The notes below the pieces were generated by a model. The model saw only the letters and a list, made by a program, of their open reading frames with translations, did not search any database and was not told the DNA's origin. This document shows, piece after piece, positions 22,150-31,050 of a DNA stretch of 64,000 nucleotides. Numbering within the stretch: the first letter of the stretch is position 1; the number at the start of each line of letters is the position of its first letter. The stretch spans positions 17,234 through 81,233 of the forward strand of contig NW_023366836.1 in assembly GCF_902167145.1 (NCBI RefSeq), written 5' to 3'. The stretch comes from Zea mays (lineage: Eukaryota > Streptophyta > Magnoliopsida > Poales > Poaceae). The translations under genes were made by a program, and so were the position numbers.

Positions 22150-23458
22150 TGAAAGTCGACTAGAGGGGGGGTGAATAGGGCGAAACTGAAAATCTCAAAA
22201 ATAATCACAACTACAAGCCGGGTTAGCGTTAGAAATATAATCGAGTCCGCGAGAGAGGGCGCAAAACAAATCGCAAGAGAATAAGGAGTGTGACACGCGG
22301 ATTTGTTTTACCGAGGTTCGGTTCTCGCAAACCAACTCCCCGTTGAGGAGGCCACAAAGGCCGGGTCTCTTTCAACCCTTCCCTCTCTCAAACGGTCCCT
22401 TGGACTGAGTGAGCTTCTCTTTCTCAAATCACTTGGGAATCAAACTTCCCGCAAGGACCACCACACGATTGGTGTCTCTTGCCTCAATTACAAGTGAGTG
22501 TTTGATCACAAGAAAGAATGCCAAAAAAAGGAAGCGATCCAAGCGCAAGAGCTCAAATGAACACTACAAATCACTCTCTCTAGTCACTAAGGCTTTGTGT
22601 GGAGTTGGGAGAGGATTTGATCTCTTTTGGTGTGCTTTGTAATGAATGCTAGCTCTTGTATAGTGGTTGGAAGCTGGAAAACTTGGATGCCATGAATGGG
22701 GGGTGGTTGGGGGTATTTATAGCCCCAACCACCAAACTAGCCGTTTGGTGGAGCTGTCTGTTCGATGGCGCACCGGACAGTCCGGTGCATACCGGACATG
22801 TCCGGTGCGACAGCCACGTCACCAAAAGCCGTTGGGGTCGACCGTTGGAGCTCTGTCTTCTGGGCCCGCCTGGATGTCCGGTGGCGCACCAGACATGCAC
22901 TGTAGATTGTCCGGTGCGCCAGCATGGGCGTGCCTGACCCCTGCGCGCGCAGCGCGCGCATTTAATGCGTCGCAGGTAGCCGTTGGCGCCGAAATAGCCG
23001 TTGCCCCGCTGTTACACCGGACAGTCCGGTGCACACCGGACAGTCCGGTGAATTATAGCGAGGCAGCCGAAGTGAATTCCCGAGGCTGGCGAGTTCTGGA
23101 GGCCGCTCTTCCTTGGAGCACCGGACATGTCCGGTGTACACCGGACAGTCCGGTGAATTATAGCGGAGTCGCCTCTAGAATTTCCCGAAGGTGACGAGTT
23201 TGAGTCGGAGTCCTCTTGGTGCACCGGACATGTCCGGTGGCACACCGGACAGTCCGGTGCGCCAGACCAGAGGAGCCTTCGGTTGTCCCTTTGCTCTTTT
23301 GTCAAACCCAATACTTGGTCTTTTTATTGGCTAAGTGTGAACCTTTGGCACCTGTATAACTTATACACTAGAGCAAACTAGTTTGTCCAATTATTTGTGT
23401 TGGGCAATTCAACCACCAAAATTAATTAGGGACTAGGTGTAAGCCTAATTCCCTTTCA
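22150..23458 (-). repeat. 3' LTR of Sirevirus S
   Basis: 1309 bp with TG...CA ends (plus-strand TGAAAGTCGACTAG to CCCTTTCA). It contains the palindrome cluster 22771-23259 and a minus-strand TATA (22714-22721). The short open frames here, on both strands, contain the translated palindromes and recur in the other LTR; they are not genes. Confidence 0.94.
22771..23259. repeat. Palindromic CACCGGAC-GTCCGGTG repeats in the S 3' LTR
   Basis: At least eight near-perfect palindromes with arms CACCGGAC/GTCCGGTG and a one- or two-base centre (A or AT), for example 22771-22787, 23015-23031, 23034-23050, 23119-23136, 23139-23155, 23222-23239 and 23243-23259. Such palindromes upstream of the TATA box are a known conserved feature of Sirevirus LTRs and are presumed regulatory. 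Confidence 0.85.
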
Positions 23459-24110
23459 ATCTCCCCCTTTTTGGTGATTGATGCCAACACAAACCAAAGC
23501 AAATATAAAAGTGCATAATTGAACTAGTTTGCATAATGTAAGTGCAAAGGTTGCTTGGAATTGAGCCAATAGAAATACTTACATGATGTGCATGGATTGT
23601 TTCTTTGTTTTTAACATATTTGACCACATTTGCACCACATGTTTTGTTTTTGCAAATCCTTTTGTAAATTCTTTTCAAAGTCCTTTTGCAAGATAGTCAA
23701 AGGTAAATAAATAAGATTTTGAGAAGCTTTTTCAAGTTTTGAAATTTTCTCCCTTTGATCCAAATGCTTTTCCTTTGACTAAACAAAACTCCCCCTAAAT
23801 GAGATCCTCCTCTTAGTGTTCAAGAGGGTTTTGATATATCATTTTTGAAACACTACTTCCTCCCCTTTTTAGAACATAATAAGATACTAATTTGAAATTT
23901 ACCAATTGAAAATCTCCAAATTTTTTTAAAATTAGGTGGTGGTGCGGTCCTTTTGCTTTGGGCTCATATTTTCTCCCCCTTTGGCATGAATCGCCAAAAA
24001 CGGAATCATTAGAGCCCAACGAAGTACTTTCTCCTCCTTTGGTCATAAAAGAAATGAGTGAAGATTATACCAAGGTTGGAGAGATGCTCGGAGTGACGGC
24101 GAAGGATGAG
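23459..24110 (-). promoter_or_regulatory. PPT and repeated PPT-like motifs of Sirevirus S
   Basis: The functional PPT, read on the minus strand, is the purine run at 23459-23474 (CCAAAAAGGGGGAGAT) abutting the LTR. Further copies of AAAGGGGGAG-like runs lie near 23790, 23862, 23972 and 24030. Multiple PPT-like tracts are a described Sirevirus trait. The whole 808-bp stretch from the pol stop (24267) to the LTR has no gene; I see no envelope-like ORF. Confidence 0.75.
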
Positions 24111-24266
24111 TAGTAGAGTGGAGTGGAAGCCTTTGTGTTCGCCGAAGACTCCAATTCCCTTTCAATATACTTATGACTTGGTTTTAAATATACTTGAAAA
24201 CATATTAGTCATAGCATATATAAAAGAGACATGATCAAAGGTATACTTGTGTGCTATGTGTGCAAA

Positions 24267-25289
24267 TTAGCAAAAGAAATTCCTAGAATCAAGAATATTG
24301 AGCTCATGCCTAAGTCTGGTAAAAGATTGTTCATCAAGTGGCTTGGTAAAGATATCGGCTAATTGATCTTTAGTGTTAATGTATGAAATCTCGATATCCC
24401 CCTTTTGTTGGTGATCCCTAAGAAAATGATACCGAATGGCTATGTGTTTAGTGCGGCTATGCTCAACGGGATTATCCGCCATGCGGATTGCACTCTCATT
24501 ATCACATAGAAGAGGAACTTTGGTTAATTTGTAACCATAGTCCCGCAGGGTTTGCCTCATCCAAAGCAATTGCGCGCAACAATGGCCTGCGGCAATATAC
24601 TCGGCTTCGGCGGTGGAAAGAGCGACCGAATTTTGCTTCTTTGAAGCCCATGACACCAAGGATCTTCCCAAGAACTGGCAAGTCCCCGATGTGCTCTTTC
24701 TATTAATCTTACACCCCGCCCAATCGGCATCCGAATAACCAATCAAATCAAATATGGATCCCCGAGGGTACCAAAGCCCAAACTTAGGTGTATAAGCCAA
24801 ATATCTCAAGATTCGTTTTACGGTCGTAAGGTGGGATTCCTTAGGGTCGGATTGGAATCTTGCACACATGCAAACGGAAAGCATAATGTCCGGTCGAGAT
24901 GCACATAAATAAAGTAATGAACCAATCATCGACCGGTATACCTTTTGATCCACGGACTTACCTCCTGTGTCGAGGTCGAGATGCCCATTTGTTCCCATGG
25001 GTGTCTTGATGGGCTTGGCATCCTTCATTCCAAACTTGGTTAGAATGTCTTGAGTGTACTTCGTTTGGCAAATGAAGGTGCCCTCTTGGAGTTGCTTGAC
25101 TTGGAATCCTAGAAAATACTTCAACTCCCCCATCATCGACATCTCGAATTTTTGTGTCATGATCCTACTAAATTCTTCACATGTAGATTCGTTAGTAGAC
25201 CCAAATATGATATCATCAACATAAATTTGGCATACGAACAAACCATTGTCAAGAGTTTTAGTGAACAAAGTAGGATCGGCCTTGCCGAC
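24267..25289 (-). CDS. pol: Sirevirus S pol, 3' part: end of RT and RNase H
   Basis: Continues RT from the G1 insertion point. It starts in VGKADPTLF, reaches the catalytic YVDD box (plus coordinates 25212-25223), then MMGELKYFLGFQV, the RPDIMLSVCMCARFQ block and RNase H (GYSDADWAGC, STAEAEYIAA, LLCDNESAI, HIAIRYHFLRD). It ends TKPLDEQSFTRLRHELNIL with a normal stop at 24267, the usual length for a copia C-terminus. The frame matches that of the 5' part across the duplicated CCGAC, so the insertion alone separates the two parts. Confidence 0.92.
   Translation of the reverse strand, partial: VGKADPTLFTKTLDNGLFVCQIYVDDIIFGSTNESTCEEFSRIMTQKFEMSMMGELKYFLGFQVKQLQEGTFICQTKYTQDILTKFGMKDAKPIKTPMGTNGHLDLDTGGKSVDQKVYRSMIGSLLYLCASRPDIMLSVCMCARFQSDPKESHLTTVKRILRYLAYTPKFGLWYPRGSIFDLIGYSDADWAGCKINRKSTSGTCQFLGRSLVSWASKKQNSVALSTAEAEYIAAGHCCAQLLWMRQTLRDYGYKLTKVPLLCDNESAIRMADNPVEHSRTKHIAIRYHFLRDHQQKGDIEISYINTKDQLADIFTKPLDEQSFTRLRHELNILDSRNFFC
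25285..25289. repeat. Target-site duplication of G1 (left copy)
   Basis: CCGAC, repeated exactly at 34964-34968, inside the RT gene of Sirevirus S. Confidence 0.92.
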
Positions 25290-25509
25290 TGTTGGGGTTG
25301 TGCTTCGGTGCGCCGAAGGTCTCACACGAAGAAGCAGCTTCGGCTGAAGTCGTCTCCAAGAGATGGCCGAAGGTCCCTTTTCATGGAGCTTCGGCGTTTT
25401 AAACCGACATAGAGATAGAATGACCTTTTTATACATATAGGTCTGAGTCAATGCTGTAAACTTTCGCAAGGGACATAATTGTAATTTGTCACAGGCTGCG
25501 ACCTGTGCC

Positions 25510-25517
25510 TATAAATA
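25510..25517 (+). promoter_or_regulatory. TATA box of the G1 LTR
   Basis: TATAAATA (CCTATAAATAGATG), conserved in both LTRs of G1 and G2 (48338-48345). Start of transcription is expected near 25540. Confidence 0.8.
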
Positions 25518-25520
25518 GAT

Positions 25521-25550
25521 GAACAGTACCTCTGTACTGTTCACGTGAAC
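25521..25550 (+). promoter_or_regulatory. Conserved palindromes at the transcription start of the G LTR
   Basis: GAACAGTAC (25521-25529), CTCT loop, GTACTGTTC (25534-25542) can form a 9-bp stem. It overlaps a second perfect palindrome GTTCACGTGAAC (25539-25550) that contains a CACGTG G-box core. The first palindrome is kept in all four G1/G2 LTRs, with one end pair changed in the G2 5' LTR; GTTCACG is followed by CTGAC in G2. Confidence 0.6.
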
Positions 25551-25876
25551 CTGTCATCTGCTTTCGCATCACGCTTGTACTTTTGCCTTCCGCAGGACCG
25601 AAGGTACATTTGTAATTCAAAGTCATTTATATTCATTAATACAAGTAGAGATAACTCTATGACAATATTTAAATGTTTATCTCATATTCTATGATTTATG
25701 TGAATGCTTCATTCTTCGTTGTTATGCTTACGAAGGTATGCCCTTCGTAACCTTCGTCCGAGATGCTTTATATCCCGAAGGGATATATCGTTATGGAGGA
25801 CGAAGGACCTTAACACTTAACATTTTTTGTGTTGCCTTGTTCTTAATTCTTAGCATTTGAGAACAAGTCCCCAACA

Positions 25877-25888
25877 TTGGCGCCCACC
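25877..25888 (+). promoter_or_regulatory. Primer-binding site of G1
   Basis: TTGGCGCCCACC immediately after the LTR; the same sequence follows the G2 5' LTR at 48714. The tRNA would have a GGCGCCA 3' end; I do not assign it. Confidence 0.7.
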
Positions 25889-25920
25889 TCCGGTCAACTC
25901 ACTTCCACCTTTCTGAGCTG

Positions 25921-28900
25921 ATGGCTTCGTTCAACACTCAAGCTGGAGCTGCTTCGGCTTCGAAGCTGGTGCTCCCGATAACAGGCGGTTCTTGCTCAGA
26001 GCCAGCTAACAAAAAGCAGAAGAAGGAGGCTCAGAGAAGGGTACAGCATGTTGGAGTACAGGGACCCTTCATTAAGTCAAAATGGTCTCACATTCCGATT
26101 ACCTTCTCTCAGGAAGATCTTCAGCTCAAGGACTATCCTCACAATGATGCTATGGTCATTTCTTGTGTGATCAAAGGGTTTCTGGTTCACAATGTCCTAG
26201 TTGACACAGGCAGTGCAGCTGACATTATATTTGCCAAAGCCTTCAGACAGATGCAAGAGCCTGAAGACAAAATTCATGATGCTACGCACCCTCTTTGTGG
26301 CTTCGGAGGGCGGCAGATTGTGGCACTCGGGAAGATTACCATGCCGGTAACCTTCGGATTTGTTAATAACACAAGGACTGAGCAAATTGTGTTTGATATT
26401 GTTGACATGGAATACCCCTACAACGCCATCATTGGTCGTGGTACCCTAAATGCTTTTGAAGCAATTCTTCACCCAGCTTATCTCTGCATGAAGATACCTT
26501 CGGACCAAGGGCCTATTGCTATTCATGGGAGTCAGGAAGCTGCCAGAAGGGCCGAAGGAAGCTGGACTGATTCCAAGGCAATCCATAATATAGATGGAGT
26601 TGAAGCTTGTGAACAGTACAGGTTCAGGAGGGAAAAAGCAGCTTCGGCCGATCAGCCGAAGCCCATGCTGCTGTGTGAGGATATAGCAGAGCAGAAGGTG
26701 CTATTGGGCTCGCAATTATCTGAAGATCAAGAGAAAACCTTGATAAGGTTTTTATTCAACAATAAAGATGTTTTTGCATGGTCAGCCAATGATCTTTGTG
26801 GAGTGAATCGGGATGTTATTGAACATTCGCTCAATGTTGACCCATCCTTCAGACCCCGCAAGCAGAGGCTTCGGAAAATGTCTGATGACAAGGCCGAAGG
26901 GGCTCGCAACGAAGTAAAAAGACTCCTAAGTGCAGGAGTTATCAGAGAAGTGAAGTATCCAGAATGGCTAGCTAACACTGTTATGGTGAAAAAGGCCAAT
27001 GGAAAGTGGAGAATGTGTATTGATTTCACAGATCTCAACAAGGCTTGTCCGAAGGATGAGTTCCCGCTGCCAAGGATAGACTCTTTAGTTGATGCAGCAG
27101 CTTCTTCGGAACTCATGAGTCTCCTGGATTGTTACTCAGGCTATCATCAAATCTGGATGAAAAAGGAGGATGAGCCGAAGACTAGTTTCATAACCCCAAG
27201 TGGTACATATTGCTATCTTCGGATGCCTGAGGGGCTTAAGAATGCTGGAGGGAGTTTCAGCAGGATGACTGCGAAGGTTCTCCAATCTCAGATAGGCAGA
27301 AATGTGTTGACCTATGTTGATGACATTATTGTAAAAAGCACGAAGCAAGAAGACCATATTGCTGATCTGCAGGAGACCTTCGCCAGCTTCAGACAAGCTG
27401 GTCTGAAGCTGAATCCAGAAAAATGTGTCTTCGGAGTGAAGAAGGGTAAGTTCCTTGGATGCTTGGTTTCAACAAAGGGAATTGAAGCTAACCCAAATAA
27501 AATCGAAGCTATACTTCGAATGGAGCCACCAACCACAAGAAAGGGGGCCCAAAGATTGACAGGAAGACTGGCTTCTCTTAACAGATTTATATCCAGATCA
27601 GCGGAAAGAAATCTACCCTTCTTCGAGGTGCTAAAATCAGCTGAAGTCTTTCAATGGGGCCCAGCTCAACAAAAAGCTTTCGAAGAACTCAAGCAATACC
27701 TGATAGATCTAACAACATTAACTCCACCAATGCCAGGGGCTCCTCTGTTGTTGTATGTGGCAGCTTCGCACTCAGCAGTAAGTGCGGCACTTGTGCAGGA
27801 GAAGTTTGATGGACAAATCAAGAAGCAGGTCCCAGTATATTTTGTATCCGAGGTCCTTAGTGTCTCAAAGAAAAATTATACAGAACTGGAGAAGGTGTTG
27901 TATGCCGTTCTAATGGCATCCAGGAAGCTTCGGCATTATTTTCAGGCATATAATATTATTGTTCCTTCTTCACAGCCGTTGAAAGATATCATGAGAAATA
28001 AAGAAGCTACTGGCCGAATTGGAAAATGGGCTGCGGAGCTTAATGAATTTTACATTGATTATGTGCACAGATCCTCGATCCAGTCTCAAGCATTGGCAGA
28101 TTTTATTGCCGACTGGACGCCAGGGGCTCAGGGCGAAGAAGCGAATAAAGATGCCGAAGCTTGGACAGTGTTTTGTGATGGCTCCTGGGGAACCTTCGGA
28201 GCAGGAGCAGCTGCTGTTTTGGTTTCACCGTCCAAGGTTAAAACTTGCTATGCAGCAAGACTGGACTTCAGCTGCACAAATAATATTGCTGAGTACGAAG
28301 CCTTGCTCCTGGGTCTTCGGAAACTAAAGGCGATGGGGATCAGGAGGGCGATCCTTAAAACTGATTCTCAGATTGTTTCGGGTCATATTGACAAAAGTTG
28401 CAAGGCTAAAGACCCGAAGCTTGAAAAATACCTAGACACAGTCCGAAGGATCGAAGCTTCCTTCGAAGGATTTTCTGTTAAGAATATCCCTCGAGGGCAA
28501 AATGAACATGCTGATTTGTTAGCCAGGTCTGCAGCACAGGGGCTGCCGTTACCTTCAGATGTATTCTTCGAAACAATAAAGGCACCTTCAGTAGAGTTAC
28601 TTGAAAGAGCAGTTCTTACTATTTCTCCTGTGTACAGTGAAGATTGGAGAACTGAAATAATTTCTTACCTTCAGGGCAACTTCCTATCAGATGACGAAGC
28701 TTATAATAAAAGAATAGAGGCAAGAGCTCGCCCGTATATCATTATAGAAGGGGAGTTATACAAGCATGGAGTTTGTGCCCCGCTGCTCAAGTGCTTGTCT
28801 AGAGTCGAAGGTATAGAGTTGATGAAGGAGATACATGCAGGCCTTTGTGGATCCCACATCGGATCCAGGCCGTTACTTGGAAAAGTGTTCCGTCAAGGAT

Positions 28901-29874
28901 TTTATTGGCCGAAGGCAGCTTCGGATGCAGCTGAGTTAGTTCAAAAGTGCGAAGGTTGTCAGAAATGTGCAAGAGATCAAAAACAACCTTCGTCTTTGAC
29001 ACAGCTAATACAACCCATCTGGCCATTGCAAAGGTGGGGCCTCGATTTGCTGGGCCCATTACCACCGGCTCAAGGCAATCTGAAATATGTTGTAGTTGCT
29101 GTGGAATATTTTTCCAAGTGGATTGAGGCGAAGCCATTAGCTACAATAACTTCGGCCACTGTCCAAAAATTTTTCTGGCAGAATATTGTCTGTCGCTTCG
29201 GAGTGCCGAAGGCTATAACTGTAGATAATGGAACACAATTTGACTCCGAAGAATTCAGAAATTTTTGTGATCAAATTGGCACGAAGATCCACTTTGCGTC
29301 AGTCAGGCACCCGGAGTCGGATGGGCTTGTTGAAAGGGCCAACGGCATCATAATGACAGGAATAATGAAGCTAATCTTTAATCAACCAAGGGGAAAGTGG
29401 CCAGATCAGCTTACCAAAGTGGTATGGAGCCATAACACAACAACATCAAGATCTACAGGCTTTACCCCATTTAAGTTGTTATTTGGTGACGAAGCAATAA
29501 CCCCGGAAGAAGCCAAAGCTGGATCAATAAGAGTGCTAGCTTCGGCAGAATCAGGTCCCGAAGATACTTGTCTCGTGGAAAAAGATGCCTTAGAAGGGAT
29601 CAGGCTTCAGGCCGTGGAGAATATCAATAAGTACCAGGCTGAAACAGTTAAATGGCGAGATAGAAAGGTCCGGCTAAAAAATATTGAGCCAGGACACTTG
29701 GTGCTTCGGAGAGTGGCCAATCCGGATACAGTGGGCAAATTGCAACTGAAATGGGAAGGGCCTTTCTTAGTAGCATCTTCGTCAAGGCCTGGTTCGTACA
29801 GACTGAAGGACATGGATGGCAATGAAATTCCAAGATCTTGGAATGCGGATGAGCTTCGGCGGTTTTATGTATAA
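25921..29874 (+). CDS. pol: Pol of G1 without Gag: protease, RT, dual RNase H, integrase
   Basis: Uninterrupted frame of 1317 residues; ATG 25921 lies 44 nt after the LTR and is the first ATG. Residues 1-90 resemble the Gag-protease linker of Tat elements (WSHIPITFSQEDLQLKDYPH), but no capsid or zinc knuckle exists. Protease active site LVDTGSAADIIF (Asp 95). RT: KWRMCIDFTDLNKACPKDEF, SLLDCYSGYHQI and YVDD at residues 465-468. A degenerate first RNase H (LLLYVAASHSAVSAALVQ) is followed by a second, archaeal-like RNase H (FCDGSWGTFGAG, Asp 753; NNIAEYEALL; LKTDSQIV). Integrase: zinc finger HAGLCGSH ... CEGCQKC near 972, catalytic Asp 1042, Asp 1102 and Glu 1138 with exact D-35-E spacing. No chromodomain. 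All catalytic residues are present, so it looks functional apart from needing Gag from elsewhere. Confidence 0.95.
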   Translation: MASFNTQAGAASASKLVLPITGGSCSEPANKKQKKEAQRRVQHVGVQGPFIKSKWSHIPITFSQEDLQLKDYPHNDAMVISCVIKGFLVHNVLVDTGSAADIIFAKAFRQMQEPEDKIHDATHPLCGFGGRQIVALGKITMPVTFGFVNNTRTEQIVFDIVDMEYPYNAIIGRGTLNAFEAILHPAYLCMKIPSDQGPIAIHGSQEAARRAEGSWTDSKAIHNIDGVEACEQYRFRREKAASADQPKPMLLCEDIAEQKVLLGSQLSEDQEKTLIRFLFNNKDVFAWSANDLCGVNRDVIEHSLNVDPSFRPRKQRLRKMSDDKAEGARNEVKRLLSAGVIREVKYPEWLANTVMVKKANGKWRMCIDFTDLNKACPKDEFPLPRIDSLVDAAASSELMSLLDCYSGYHQIWMKKEDEPKTSFITPSGTYCYLRMPEGLKNAGGSFSRMTAKVLQSQIGRNVLTYVDDIIVKSTKQEDHIADLQETFASFRQAGLKLNPEKCVFGVKKGKFLGCLVSTKGIEANPNKIEAILRMEPPTTRKGAQRLTGRLASLNRFISRSAERNLPFFEVLKSAEVFQWGPAQQKAFEELKQYLIDLTTLTPPMPGAPLLLYVAASHSAVSAALVQEKFDGQIKKQVPVYFVSEVLSVSKKNYTELEKVLYAVLMASRKLRHYFQAYNIIVPSSQPLKDIMRNKEATGRIGKWAAELNEFYIDYVHRSSIQSQALADFIADWTPGAQGEEANKDAEAWTVFCDGSWGTFGAGAAAVLVSPSKVKTCYAARLDFSCTNNIAEYEALLLGLRKLKAMGIRRAILKTDSQIVSGHIDKSCKAKDPKLEKYLDTVRRIEASFEGFSVKNIPRGQNEHADLLARSAAQGLPLPSDVFFETIKAPSVELLERAVLTISPVYSEDWRTEIISYLQGNFLSDDEAYNKRIEARARPYIIIEGELYKHGVCAPLLKCLSRVEGIELMKEIHAGLCGSHIGSRPLLGKVFRQGFYWPKAASDAAELVQKCEGCQKCARDQKQPSSLTQLIQPIWPLQRWGLDLLGPLPPAQGNLKYVVVAVEYFSKWIEAKPLATITSATVQKFFWQNIVCRFGVPKAITVDNGTQFDSEEFRNFCDQIGTKIHFASVRHPESDGLVERANGIIMTGIMKLIFNQPRGKWPDQLTKVVWSHNTTTSRSTGFTPFKLLFGDEAITPEEAKAGSIRVLASAESGPEDTCLVEKDALEGIRLQAVENINKYQAETVKWRDRKVRLKNIEPGHLVLRRVANPDTVGKLQLKWEGPFLVASSSRPGSYRLKDMDGNEIPRSWNADELRRFYV

Positions 29875-30059
29875 CTCAATGTAATTTTGACTTTTCTTTT
29901 CTTTTTCATGGCACCCTTTTCCTTTCTAAAAGGGGGAGAAAGGTTTTTAATGGGGCCATCTTATGTAATTTCCTTTTTAGTTTTATAAGAGCAAAATCCC
30001 CCAAAGAATGTAAATGTAAAAGCTGAGAGCGCACCATCGAGTGCCGAAACTAAAAAAGA

Positions 30060-30320
30060 GAAGAAGCTCCAAAGACGTCCCTAAGGGGATGCAGAGCTCA
30101 CAGCGAAAAGTCAACGCTGATTCCGCCGAAAGTAAAAGGCGAAGAAGCTCCAAAGTCGTTCCTAAGGGAATGCAGAGCTTATACCGTCTAAGTAAAGGAC
30201 GAAGAAGCTCCAAAGACGTCCCTAGGGGGATGCAGAGCTTACAGCGAAAAGTCAACGCTGATACTGCCTAAGTAAAAGGCAAAGATGCTCCAAAGTCGTT
30301 CCTAAGGGAATGCAGAGCTG
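30060..30320. repeat. Tandem repeat (alternating 60/80 bp) downstream of G1 pol
   Basis: Four units beginning GAAGAAGCTCCAAAG at 30060, 30141, 30201 and 30281, each with a (G/T)CGT(T/C)CCTA core and ATGCAGAGCT. Spacings are 81, 60 and 80 bp. G2 has related repeats in the same place (52890-53150). Confidence 0.8.
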
Positions 30321-30553
30321 ACGTGTGTTTGCTCCTAAAAAAAAATGATGGATGAGTGTGGCTTCGGACATACGCTTCGGACATTCATTTGCACATTGCA
30401 TCATGGCATTTGCATGCATAAGCATTCATTCATAGCATTTGTGTTCCTAAATGGTTGCTTCGGCACAGAGAAAAGTTTCGGATAAATGGTTTGTTATGTA
30501 AAAGAAAGGTTTCGAAGAAGTGGTTTTTTATGAATCGTTGTGTATAAGAGAAG

Positions 30554-30788
30554 CAGTCTTTTATGTTTTGCTATGTAAAAGCTTTGGCAGAAAGAAGAAG
30601 TAGTCTTTTATGTCTTGCTATGTAAAAGCTTCGGCAGAAAGAAGAAGTAGTCTTTTATGTCCTGCTATGTAAAAGCTTCGGCAGAAGGAAGAAGTAGTCT
30701 TTTATGTTTTGCTATGTAAAAGCTTCGGCAGAAAGAAGAAGTAGTTTTTTATGTTTTGCTATGTGAAGAAAAGCTTTGGCAAAAAGAG
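30554..30788. repeat. 47-bp tandem repeat in G1
   Basis: Five units with an exact 47-bp period (starts at 30554, 30601, 30648, 30695 and 30742), each containing TCTTTTATGT, GCTATGTAAAAGCTT and GGCAGAAAGAAGAAG. I see no such array in G2, so it arose after the two lines split. No gene lies in 29875-31050. Confidence 0.85.
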
Positions 30789-31050
30789 GAAGCGACCGTT
30801 TAGGCTTCGTTGTGTACGAAAAGAAGGGAAGGTGTTTTTTCGCCTTCGGCTCAAAATACTGATTTCGTCCACATCAAAGCGACTCAATCGAAGGGTAAGG
30901 ATATATTACAAGGTATGTACAAAGTTCCTTGAGAACAGTTCAATTGTATTTACAAAACTTGTTACAAAAGTATCCTGAGTTTTTTCCTATAGTACATTTC
31001 TACTGATCTTCATTAAGCTTCAGCTTCGGCGACAGTTTCGGCGACATAAC

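Larger units (their letters stand above)
25290..25876 (+). repeat. 5' LTR of G1
   Basis: Starts TGTTGGGG and ends CCCCAACA, an unusually long 8-bp terminal inverted repeat. It is rich in CTTCGG/CCGAAG hexamers. TATAAATA lies at 25510-25517. Confidence 0.95.

Noticed and set aside
22771..23259. CRISPR-like appearance of regularly recurring palindromes
   Set aside because: Spacing is irregular, units are mutually inverted, and the context is a plant LTR; no cas genes.
22656..23311. Repeated frames containing TGQSGAHRTCPVR-like segments in the S LTRs, both strands
   Set aside because: These are translations of the CCGGAC/GTCCGG palindromes in non-coding LTR sequence.
23459..24266. Possible envelope-like gene between pol and 3' LTR of S, as in some Sireviruses
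   Set aside because: No frame longer than 77 codons, no signal peptide or membrane segment; only PPT-like repeats are present.
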